Positions 35,219 through 43,199 of a stretch of 50,179 bases of DNA are shown piece by piece. Below the pieces are notes generated by a model. It saw nothing but the letters and a program-made list of their open reading frames with translations. It had not been told where the DNA came from and searched no databases. Positions within the stretch are counted from its first letter, which is position 1, and each line of letters starts with the position of its first letter. The position numbers were made by a program, and so were the translations under genes. This stretch comes from Parashewanella sp049608225 (GTDB lineage: Bacteria; Pseudomonadota; Gammaproteobacteria; Enterobacterales; Shewanellaceae): positions 1 to 50,179 of the forward strand of contig JBMYXI010000018.1 in assembly GCA_049608225.1 (NCBI GenBank). The letters run 5' to 3'.

Positions 35219-36736
35219 TTATTGGTTAGTCTTCGCAAATTCAAACCCAATCACATCACCTTTTTTAGGCAAGGTTGCTAGTGATTTGGTACCATCATTC
35301 AGATTGAGAAAAGCATAACTCCCATCAGGTGAATGCCAACCAATATAGCCTTCTTGCACTTTATCGTGACCAGTTTCATCTTTGATCAACCAACGTAAGC
35401 GGCTTCCCCACCAAGTGATATCGCCATTACTTATTTGTGTAAAATCAAGATATTCAGGCTTGGCATTCTTTTCATTTGGTTCAATTTTTCTCAATTTAAC
35501 TCGACCATCAGAATCGATGCTATCTACGATATAAAATCGACCATCCCTGAAAACTCCCGGATCTAGAAATTGATTTTGAAATGCACTTCCACTTTGTAAA
35601 AGCTCTGCTATTTCAATCGACTCTTTAGAGTCATTACGACTAATTGCTGCAGGGACTTGAGTTAAAGACTTTACGGGAACAAAAGTACCTGGTGCAGCTG
35701 AACCGTCTGGAGTTCTTACCGTGACATCAGGCAGATACCAACCTGGTTTCGGTGTAGGTGCTCCATAAACTGAATCATTCTGTGGAACTTGTATTTTATA
35801 GTCTTGCGTTTCTAAAACTGTGGGCAAGGTATAAAAGTCAGTATCCCCCCAGCTATCTTTGTTGAGATCAGATACTTTAATATTTATTGAATCAGGTTTA
35901 ACTTGGTAGGTTGTCCCTTCAAGATAACTCCCTATTGCGTGGCCTTTCGTGTAATAAGGTAGATGAGAAATATAACCAATCGCTTGGGAAATACCAGGAA
36001 GTAACGGTTCATTGTCACTGGGTTTGAGGGTTAAATATATCTCATTGAATGATTTATTTTTCTCCAATGCTTTAAGGTAATTTATGCCTGTTTCTTTTAT
36101 TCCGCTTTCAATAAAAATACTCAGAGGCGAGTTTTCACCCCCTTTAAAATCTACAGGAATAGCATCATCAGTGACTTCGACTCCAGGCTTACTTACTTGG
36201 TTATACCCTTCATCCTCACTTCCTGTTATTAGTTTAACTTCTGCATTTAAGTCTTCTTGGTAATGAGGGTGGGTTAAACAATATTCAACTTGACCGCTAA
36301 TTTGAACAGTATCGCTTTGAGCTCCAAGTTGCTTACTCTCCTTACTATTTAAGGCACTAAAGTTACTTTCTTGTTGCGGGCTACCAAACTGTATTTTGTA
36401 ACGTCTGACTTGTTGATTTGATTGCTGATCTGTCACTAACTTATTAAGCTCAACAGTGTAATTACTTGAGTTATGTAGCCCTAAAAAGTCAAAGTAACTA
36501 CCGGTTTTCGGATCATTGACAAATAGACCTGAAATATCATTGGGCTTCACATCTGAATTAACAAAGAAAAAACCAAGGTATCTGGGCATTGTCAGAATCG
36601 CTGGAGCTGGCATATCTGAGCGAACTGTACACTGCAAATGCATTGGAATAGTGGCTGCGAATAGATTGGAGGACATCAACCCCAAAGCAGCAGCAATGAG
36701 CAATCGATTAATAGAAGAAATTGATTTTAAAAACAT
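35219..36736 (-). CDS. Secreted protein of unknown function, paralog A
   Basis: 505 residues with a signal peptide (about 1-27, ending NLFA). I do not recognise the family. The mature N-terminus (TIPMHLQCTVR and the following 40 residues), the region up to about residue 205 and the last about 70 residues (WWGSRLRWLIKDE to EFAK) are nearly the same as in the adjacent gene. The middle is more diverged. One conserved cysteine near 36 and one near 150 (VEYCLTH) may form a disulfide. Start choice: ATG at 36734-36736 with AAGGG 7 nt upstream, rather than TTG at 36742. It lies on the strand opposite the flagellar genes that flank it. Confidence 0.7.
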   Translation of the reverse strand: MFLKSISSINRLLIAAALGLMSSNLFAATIPMHLQCTVRSDMPAPAILTMPRYLGFFFVNSDVKPNDISGLFVNDPKTGSYFDFLGLHNSSNYTVELNKLVTDQQSNQQVRRYKIQFGSPQQESNFSALNSKESKQLGAQSDTVQISGQVEYCLTHPHYQEDLNAEVKLITGSEDEGYNQVSKPGVEVTDDAIPVDFKGGENSPLSIFIESGIKETGINYLKALEKNKSFNEIYLTLKPSDNEPLLPGISQAIGYISHLPYYTKGHAIGSYLEGTTYQVKPDSINIKVSDLNKDSWGDTDFYTLPTVLETQDYKIQVPQNDSVYGAPTPKPGWYLPDVTVRTPDGSAAPGTFVPVKSLTQVPAAISRNDSKESIEIAELLQSGSAFQNQFLDPGVFRDGRFYIVDSIDSDGRVKLRKIEPNEKNAKPEYLDFTQISNGDITWWGSRLRWLIKDETGHDKVQEGYIGWHSPDGSYAFLNLNDGTKSLATLPKKGDVIGFEFAKTNQ

Positions 36737-36834
36737 GATCAAACCCTTACCTTAAAATTAAAAGGAGAAATAAACTTATTTCCGATTATAGGGGCTACAA
36801 TCTAGTGACTGAGTTAAATATCGTTAACCAATTC

Positions 36835-38313
36835 TCATGATTGAAGCTCAGTTTTCGCAAATTCAAACGCAATAACATCACCTTTTTTTGGTAAGGTCGA
36901 TATTGATTTAACACCATCATTTAAATTTAGGAAGGCGTAACTTCCATCTTGAGCATGCCAGCCAAAATAGCCTTCTTGAACTTTGTCATTTCCTTTTTCA
37001 TCTTTAATCAACCAGCGGACTCGGCTTCCCCACCAAGTGATATCGCCATTACTAAGTTTGGAAAAATCAAAATAGATAGAAGCTGCCTCATGGTTTGGCT
37101 GAAGTGTTTTCAGCTTAACTCTACCTTCAGAGTCAACACTGTCTACGATATAAAATCGACCGTTATTGAACACATCAAAACGTAACAATTGATTTTGAAG
37201 CGCGCTTCCTTGCTCCAATAATTTCTCCATTTGAGTCGATTGCTTAGTGTCATTACGGTGAATAACAGGGGGTATTTTGCTGAATGATTTGACTGAAACA
37301 AATGTATCAGGCTGATCTTCTGCATTGATTTTTTGAACGGTAACATCTGGGACATACCAACCCGGTGTAGGAGCAGGAGCATCGTAATCATTCAACGTTT
37401 GCTGAATTGAAGGTAAAGAATTAAAGTCTGTATCAACAACGGTGCCTATATCAATTCTTGTCGCTGAAAGATTGATTTTATGGGGGGCAATTTCATAAGA
37501 AGCCCCATTATCATAATTCATAATTGTATTGTTTTTTGAGTAGAAAAGAAGACGTGTTATATCTCCCTTTCTGACAGAAGAATCGGGAAGTAAAGACTCA
37601 TTATCATTCGGCGTAAGCGTTAAATCGATATTATCGAACGGGTGGTCCTTCTGGAACACTTTGTAATAATTGATTCCAGTTTCAGTAATTCCACTTTCAA
37701 TATAAATACTCAAAGGTGAACCATTACCGCCTTTAAAATCAACGGGGATAGCATCATCTGTCACTTGAACACCAGACTTGCTTACTTCGTAATATCCATC
37801 ATCTTCATTACCTGTGACTAACTTAACTTCGGCATTTAAGTCTTCTTGGTAAGTAGGATGAGTTAAGCAATATTCAACTTGGCCAGTTATTTGAACTGTA
37901 TCGCTTGGAGAGCTAGCATTGATATTTTTGCTGGAATAAGCCCTATTGAAATTACTTGCTTGATAGGAACCTCCAAACTGAATCTTCATACGTCTTACTT
38001 GTTGATTTGATTGTTGATCGGTTACCAACTTATTAAACTTGATACTGTAGTTACCCGAATTATATAACCCAACAAAAGTGAAATAACTGCCTTTGTGTGA
38101 ATCATTCACAAATAAGCCTGAGATATCATTGGGTTTGACATCAGAGTTAACAAAAAAGAAACCGAGATTTCTAGGCATTGTAAGAATGGCAGGAGCCGCC
38201 ATATCGTGTCGAACAGTACACTGTAAATGCATTGGAATTGTTGCTGCTGAGGCGAAATTTATCATTGCTGTAAGACAACATGATAACGCTACGACTTTAT
38301 TTCTGATGTTCAT
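36835..38313 (-). CDS. Secreted protein of unknown function, paralog B
   Basis: 492 residues with a signal peptide (about 1-23, ending NFASA). It is a close tandem duplicate of the preceding listed gene: the N-terminal 190 residues and the C-terminal 70 are strongly alike, including GLFVND, DAIPVDFKGG, GWYVPDVTV and WWGSR. The central part (about 220-310) differs in length and sequence. The two conserved cysteines are kept. No ribosome site is clear. A 92-bp gap separates the two genes, and B is promoter-proximal, so they may form one operon. Function is unknown; probably extracytoplasmic. Confidence 0.7.
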   Translation of the reverse strand: MNIRNKVVALSCCLTAMINFASAATIPMHLQCTVRHDMAAPAILTMPRNLGFFFVNSDVKPNDISGLFVNDSHKGSYFTFVGLYNSGNYSIKFNKLVTDQQSNQQVRRMKIQFGGSYQASNFNRAYSSKNINASSPSDTVQITGQVEYCLTHPTYQEDLNAEVKLVTGNEDDGYYEVSKSGVQVTDDAIPVDFKGGNGSPLSIYIESGITETGINYYKVFQKDHPFDNIDLTLTPNDNESLLPDSSVRKGDITRLLFYSKNNTIMNYDNGASYEIAPHKINLSATRIDIGTVVDTDFNSLPSIQQTLNDYDAPAPTPGWYVPDVTVQKINAEDQPDTFVSVKSFSKIPPVIHRNDTKQSTQMEKLLEQGSALQNQLLRFDVFNNGRFYIVDSVDSEGRVKLKTLQPNHEAASIYFDFSKLSNGDITWWGSRVRWLIKDEKGNDKVQEGYFGWHAQDGSYAFLNLNDGVKSISTLPKKGDVIAFEFAKTELQS

Positions 38314-38404
38314 AATACAAGGGCTCAGTACATTTCCCTTAATAATAATGAAATATGACTGAATAAAATCTGAACATGATGGTTGTAATTATTATTTGTA
38401 ACTA

Positions 38405-38671
38405 GAGGGTGTTCCCAATTAAAGACTTTTTGATTTGTTATAACCTAAAACTTGCAAAATCAAGGCACGAAGAATGAAGTTTAGTGGACTAAACGAAAGA
38501 TGAGTAACGAAGAGTTTGCAAGTTTTAGGTGTAACCCGAAGGGCTGCGTTTCTTTTTTGTTTAAACTGCGTTGTCAAATGTTCGTGTAGATTACTACACT
38601 TCACATTTTCCGCCTTGTTTAGCCTAAAAAATTAACAGCAGCAAATAAAAAATCTAATTGGGAACGCCCTC
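38405..38671. mobile_element. 267-bp MITE-like element flanked by TA
   Basis: Terminal inverted repeats GAGGGTGTTCCCAATTA and (minus strand) GAGGGCGTTCCCAATTA differ at one base and are flanked by TA on both sides, consistent with a TA target duplication. Inside is a perfect 15-bp inverted repeat (CCTAAAACTTGCAAA at 38444-38458 with its complement at 38515-38529), enclosing a 7-bp hairpin at 38479-38494. There is no transposase gene. A collapsed copy with the same ends occurs at 12081-12120. Confidence 0.85.
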
Positions 38672-38773
38672 TAATAATTAATTTTGCGAAAGGGGTTACG
38701 GTTCACTCAATTCGATTTAGTAAAAGTAGCCTTTCTAAACGTTGTTTTGTCCATTCTAATATAACTCGCCAGT

Positions 38774-38789
38774 TGGCACGCTCAATGCA
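38774..38789 (+). promoter_or_regulatory. Sigma-54 promoter of flgF operon
   Basis: TGGCAC-N5-ATGCA with exact GG-N10-GC spacing: the -24 box is perfect and the -12 box has one change. Predicted transcription begins near 38800, about 30 nt before the chosen flgF start. It lets flgF-onward genes be transcribed independently of flgBCDE. Confidence 0.8.
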
Positions 38790-38828
38790 GTGTTTTAGTC
38801 AAATGTTGAATATTTGACGGATACGCAA

Positions 38829-39572
38829 TTGGACAAATTACTTTATATTGCAGCCAGTGGTGCCAAGCAGAATATGGACGCTTTGGCGGTACGAGCCAAT
38901 AACTTAGCTAATGCTAATACTGATGGTTTTAAAGCTGATTTAGCTCAAGCTCGCTCTATGCAAGCTTTTGGTGAAGGATTACCAACACGCGTATTCGCAA
39001 TGACTGAGTTAAGCAGCACCAATCATCGACAAGGTGCGATTCAAACTACTGGACGAGATCTTGACGTTGCAGTTAATGGTAATGGCTGGTTAGCAGTACA
39101 AGGTAAAGATGGTCGCGAAGCTTATACTCGCTCAGGCAGCCTAAGTTTTGACACCACAGGTTTGCTTAAAAATGATAGAGGCAATCCTATTTTAAGTGAA
39201 AATGGCCCTATTGTTTTACCTCTTCCAATTCAGAAAGTTGAAATTTCCCAAGATGGCGTAATTTCTGTTCGTCCAAGGGGCGCGCCTGCCAACGTTTTGC
39301 AGGAAGTCGGCAAGATCAAGCTCGTCAATCCCAATACTAGAAATATGATGCGCGGCGAAGATGGTTTATTTCGTCCCACCAACGTCATCCGTTTTGAACC
39401 AGATGAAAATGTCAAATTAGAAAGTGGTGCTATTGAAGGCAGCAATGTTAATGCTGTTGAAGAAATGGTGGCACTAATTGATTTGCAAAGACAATTTGAA
39501 ATGCAGATCAAAATGATGAAAACCGCCGAAGAGAACGATCGATCGTCGGCACAGTTAGTACGCATTGGTTAA
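38829..39572 (+). CDS. flgF: Flagellar proximal rod protein FlgF
   Basis: About 247 residues. The rod-protein N-terminal motif LAVRANNLANANTDGFKAD and C-terminal NVNAVEEMVALIDLQRQFEMQ are clear. TTG at 38829 (DKLLYIAASGAKQ) is preferred over an upstream TTG at 38814, because it gives the usual FlgF N-terminus. Both starts are non-ATG, and the ribosome site (CGGA) is weak. It is the first gene of the second rod/hook transcription unit, which has its own sigma-54 promoter. Confidence 0.9.
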   Translation: MDKLLYIAASGAKQNMDALAVRANNLANANTDGFKADLAQARSMQAFGEGLPTRVFAMTELSSTNHRQGAIQTTGRDLDVAVNGNGWLAVQGKDGREAYTRSGSLSFDTTGLLKNDRGNPILSENGPIVLPLPIQKVEISQDGVISVRPRGAPANVLQEVGKIKLVNPNTRNMMRGEDGLFRPTNVIRFEPDENVKLESGAIEGSNVNAVEEMVALIDLQRQFEMQIKMMKTAEENDRSSAQLVRIG

Positions 39573-39598
39573 GAATATACAGGTTAGGAGTTAACAAT

Positions 39599-40387
39599 AT
39601 GCATCCTGCTTTATGGATCAGTAAAACCGGGCTAGACGCCCAACAAACCGATATTGCAACGATTTCTAATAACGTAGCCAATGCCAGTACCGTCGGTTAC
39701 AAAAAAAGTCGTGCTGTTTTTGAAGACTTACTTTATCAAACAGTGAATCAGGCTGGTGGCATTAGTGCTGCCAATAATAAGTTGCCGAATGGCCTTAATA
39801 TCGGTGCAGGTACCAAAGTTGTCGCGACTCAAAAGGTCTTTAGTCAAGGCAACATGCAAACCACGGATAATTCCTTGGATCTGATGATTGAAGGACCAGG
39901 CTTTTTTGAAGTCCAAATGCCAAATGGTGATACGGCTTATACCCGCAGCGGCCAGTTTAGCTTAGATGATAACGGCCAAATTGTGACATCGGGCTCTGGA
40001 TTTGTGGTGCAGCCTGCGATCATCATCCCTGAAAATGCCAGCAGCATTACGGTTTCAGCTGAAGGGGAAGTATCTGTCAAAACCCCCGGGGCGGCTGAAA
40101 ACCAAGTTGTCGGGCAGTTCAATATGTCTGATTTCATTAATCCATCTGGTTTAGAGCCTAAAGGACAAAACTTGTATATGGAGACGGGCGCCAGTGGCGC
40201 GCCTGTTCAAGGTGTCGCTTCACTTGATGGCATGGGAGCCATCCGTCAGGGTGCTCTGGAAACATCGAACGTCAATGTGACTGAAGAGTTGGTTAACTTG
40301 ATTGAGAGTCAGAGAATTTACGAAATGAATTCGAAAGTGATCTCCGCGGTTGATCAAATGCTGTCTTACGTTAACCAGAATATGTAA
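39599..40387 (+). CDS. flgG: Flagellar distal rod protein FlgG
   Basis: 262 residues, the standard FlgG length. The N-terminal signature is LDAQQTDIATISNNVANAST and the C-terminal signature is NVNVTEELVNLIESQRIYEMN. It builds the distal rod that passes through the P and L rings. GGAG is upstream with slightly long spacing. It lies 26 bp after flgF. Confidence 0.95.
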   Translation: MHPALWISKTGLDAQQTDIATISNNVANASTVGYKKSRAVFEDLLYQTVNQAGGISAANNKLPNGLNIGAGTKVVATQKVFSQGNMQTTDNSLDLMIEGPGFFEVQMPNGDTAYTRSGQFSLDDNGQIVTSGSGFVVQPAIIIPENASSITVSAEGEVSVKTPGAAENQVVGQFNMSDFINPSGLEPKGQNLYMETGASGAPVQGVASLDGMGAIRQGALETSNVNVTEELVNLIESQRIYEMNSKVISAVDQMLSYVNQNM

Positions 40388-40399
40388 TAGGTGTTGGTG

Positions 40400-41086
40400 A
40401 TGGAACGAATTGGTCTTTCTTCATTATTTATCTTGCTGGTTATTGGCTTAACGGGCTGTAACTCGACGCCACGTAAACCCATTCCTGATGATCCATTTTA
40501 TGCGCCCGTGATCCCTGAAGCAGCGCCGACCAAAGTTGAGCCGACAGGTTCTATCTTTATGGATGGTCAAGTCTCAGGCTTATATTCAGATATTCGCGCT
40601 CATAAAGTTGGTGACATTATCACCGTTAACTTGGTGGAGTCGACCAAAGCGAAAAAAAGCGCTAATAATGAAATTAAGAAAGGCTCAGATTCAACGCTCG
40701 ATCCATTGGCCTTTCTTGGGCAGAACGCGACTATTAACGGTCAGCGAATTGATTTCAAGTACAAAGACTCTTTTAACACTAAGCGTGAAGCTGGGGCGGA
40801 TCAAAGCAACAGTTTGAACGGCAATATTTCAGCCAATGTCATTAAAGTACTCAGCAACGGAAATTTGATGATCCGCGGTGAAAAGTGGATTTCCATTAAT
40901 AGTGGTGATGAATTCATTCGTGTTACTGGCATCGTTCGTAGCGAAGACATTAGCCCAAACAACACCATAGAATCGCAGCGTATTGCTAATGCGCGTATCC
41001 AATATAGTGGTACAGGTAGTTTTGCAGACTCACAAAAAGTGGGTTGGTTGAATAAATTTTTCTTAAGTGATTGGTGGCCATTCTAA
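40400..41086 (+). CDS. flgH: Flagellar L-ring lipoprotein FlgH
   Basis: A 228-residue outer-membrane lipoprotein: signal sequence with lipobox LTGC near residue 20, and FlgH-specific motifs (YSDIRAHKVGDIITVNLVES, NGNLMIRGEKW and RSEDISPNNTIES). It forms the L ring. The frame opens at GTG 40391, but ATG at 40400 has AGGTG 7 nt upstream. Its stop overlaps the flgI ATG (TAATG), implying translational coupling. Confidence 0.94.
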   Translation: MERIGLSSLFILLVIGLTGCNSTPRKPIPDDPFYAPVIPEAAPTKVEPTGSIFMDGQVSGLYSDIRAHKVGDIITVNLVESTKAKKSANNEIKKGSDSTLDPLAFLGQNATINGQRIDFKYKDSFNTKREAGADQSNSLNGNISANVIKVLSNGNLMIRGEKWISINSGDEFIRVTGIVRSEDISPNNTIESQRIANARIQYSGTGSFADSQKVGWLNKFFLSDWWPF

Positions 41087-42186
41087 TGAAAGTCAACAAC
41101 ATAATTAAAAACTTGCTTCTTTTGCTATGCCTTATGGGCGCGGAAGCACAAGCGCAACGCATTAAAGATATCGCAGACATTCAAGGTGTGCGAAATAACC
41201 AGTTAATTGGTTATGGCTTAGTAGTAGGTTTACCGGGAACCGGTGAAAAAACACGTTATACCGAGCAAACCTTTAAGACCATGTTGAAAAATTTCGGCAT
41301 TAATCTGCCGGAAAGTTTTCGCCCTAAAGTAAAGAATATTGCCGTGGTGGCTGTGCATGCCGATATGCCTCCCTTCATTAAGCCGGGACAAGATTTAGAT
41401 GTTACCGTGTCCAGTTTGGGCGAAGCAAAAAGCTTACGTGGCGGCACCTTGTTACAAACCTTTCTTAAAGGAGTTGATGGTAAAGTTTATGCTATTGCTC
41501 AAGGTAGCTTATTAGTCAGTGGCTTTAGTGCAGAAGGGCTAGATGGCTCTAAAGTGATACAGAATACGCCAACTGTGGGTCGTATTCCAAATGGTGCCAT
41601 TGTTGAACGCGCTGTACCATCACCTTTTGCCCATGGCGACTTTTTGACATTCAACTTACATAGGCCCGATTTTTCTACTGCCAAGAATATGGCTGACTCA
41701 ATTAATGGTTTGTTAGGGCCGAATATGGCAAAAGCGCTGGACGCGTCCTCGATTCGAGTTACCGCCCCGCGTGATGCCTCACAACGAGTGTCATTTTTAT
41801 CTGTACTAGAAAATATTGACGTTGATATGGCGTCAGAAGCAGCAAAAGTGATTGTTAATTCACGTACAGGCACCATAGTCGTTGGTCAAAAAGTGCGATT
41901 AATGCCAGCCGCAGTCACTCATGGTGGCTTAACGGTCACAATCGCTGAAAACGCTCAGGTGTCACAGCCTAATGCACTTGCTCAAGGTCAAACAGCCATC
42001 ACTGCCGATTCAAATATTGATGTGGCGGAAGACTTTAAACGCATGTTCTTATTTAATCCTGGCACCACCTTGGATGAGCTGGTTCGTGCGGTGAATGCCG
42101 TTGGTGCAGCACCATCTGATGTGCTGGCAATTTTAGAGGCGCTTAAGTTGGCAGGCGCTTTGCATGGTGAACTGATAATTATCTAA
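41086..42186 (+). CDS. flgI: Flagellar P-ring protein FlgI
   Basis: A 366-residue periplasmic protein with a signal peptide ending AEAQA (about 1-21) followed by QRIKDIADIQGVRNNQLIGYGLVVGLPGTG, the hallmark N-terminus of FlgI. The C-terminal motif FNPGTTLDELVRAVNAVGA is also present. It builds the P ring in the peptidoglycan layer with the help of FlgA. The frame opens at 41071, but the ATG at 41086 that overlaps the flgH stop gives a proper signal peptide. Confidence 0.95.
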   Translation: MKVNNIIKNLLLLLCLMGAEAQAQRIKDIADIQGVRNNQLIGYGLVVGLPGTGEKTRYTEQTFKTMLKNFGINLPESFRPKVKNIAVVAVHADMPPFIKPGQDLDVTVSSLGEAKSLRGGTLLQTFLKGVDGKVYAIAQGSLLVSGFSAEGLDGSKVIQNTPTVGRIPNGAIVERAVPSPFAHGDFLTFNLHRPDFSTAKNMADSINGLLGPNMAKALDASSIRVTAPRDASQRVSFLSVLENIDVDMASEAAKVIVNSRTGTIVVGQKVRLMPAAVTHGGLTVTIAENAQVSQPNALAQGQTAITADSNIDVAEDFKRMFLFNPGTTLDELVRAVNAVGAAPSDVLAILEALKLAGALHGELIII

Positions 42187-42236
42187 TTGTTGACGCTTTT
42201 ATATTTGAAAGCATTGACTTAATCGGTTGAATTACC

Positions 42237-43199
42237 ATGGAAAAGCTTTCAAATTCATCACATTTCTTAGATCTCGGCAGCATTAATAAGCTGAGATCTC
42301 AGGCACAACAAGATGAAAAAGGTGCAATAAAAGAAGTTGCCAAACAGTTCGAAGGGATCTTCGTGCAAATGCTGATGAAAAGCATGCGCGATGCCAATGA
42401 AGTGTTTAAAGCCGATAGTCCATTTAATACCCAATACACCGCATTTTACGAACAAATGCGCGATCAACAATTGTCTGTCGATCTATCTAATAAAGGTGTA
42501 TTAGGTTTAGCTGATTTAATGGTGCAGCAGTTATCGCCTGAAGGCACCAACATTAAGCCCGCTTCGGTACTGCGAGCAGATGCTTTTACTGCGAAAGCTG
42601 TTAACGCATCTGAACTTGATAAATCAGCAGCGAAAGTACTACATCATCCTAATGTAACTGGAAAGCCAAGGCACACAGTCGAACTTCCTGACATTCACTC
42701 TACTACGGCTGCACCGTCGAATGCCGCTTCGACGTTTAGCGATCCTCAGTCGTTTATAAAGCAACTTTTTCCAATGGCAACCGAAGCCGCTAGCAAAATT
42801 GGCACAAAACCTGAATTGCTCATTGCGCAATCAGCGTTAGAAACGGGTTGGGGCAAAAAAATCATCCGTAAATCTGATGGTGAGTCAGCCAACAATCTTT
42901 TTAACATCAAAGCAGATAAGCGTTGGCAAGGTGAAAAAGCCTCCGTCAATACATTGGAGTTTGAACAAGGTGTGGCGGTAAAGCAAAAAGCCGATTTTCG
43001 GGTGTACGACAATTTGAAACAAAGTTTTGACGATTTTGTGGAATTTATTTCAAGTAATGAGCGTTATCAAGGCGCATTAAAAGTGGCGTCAGAGCCGAAA
43101 CAGTTTATTGAAGCATTGCAGAAAGCGGGCTACGCAACGGATCCAAACTATGCCAGCAAAGTAATGCAAGTAATGAAAACAATAAGAGAGATTAACTAA
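42237..43199 (+). CDS. flgJ: FlgJ, rod cap and peptidoglycan hydrolase
   Basis: 320 residues in two domains: an N-terminal rod-binding cap domain (about 20-100, with KQFEGIFVQMLMKSMRDAN) and a C-terminal glucosaminidase domain (about 165-315). The latter carries AQSALETGWGKK with candidate catalytic E202 and NLFNIKADKRWQG. It opens the cell-wall gap for the rod. Its stop overlaps the flgK ATG by one base. Confidence 0.93.
   Translation: MEKLSNSSHFLDLGSINKLRSQAQQDEKGAIKEVAKQFEGIFVQMLMKSMRDANEVFKADSPFNTQYTAFYEQMRDQQLSVDLSNKGVLGLADLMVQQLSPEGTNIKPASVLRADAFTAKAVNASELDKSAAKVLHHPNVTGKPRHTVELPDIHSTTAAPSNAASTFSDPQSFIKQLFPMATEAASKIGTKPELLIAQSALETGWGKKIIRKSDGESANNLFNIKADKRWQGEKASVNTLEFEQGVAVKQKADFRVYDNLKQSFDDFVEFISSNERYQGALKVASEPKQFIEALQKAGYATDPNYASKVMQVMKTIREIN

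Larger units (their letters stand above)
38314..38828. other. Intergenic region holding a MITE and the flgF promoter
   Basis: About 515 bp between paralog B and flgF. It contains the MITE-like element (38405-38671) and a sigma-54 promoter (38774-38789), and must also contain the promoter of the paralog pair at its left end. No gene is seen. Confidence 0.7.
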
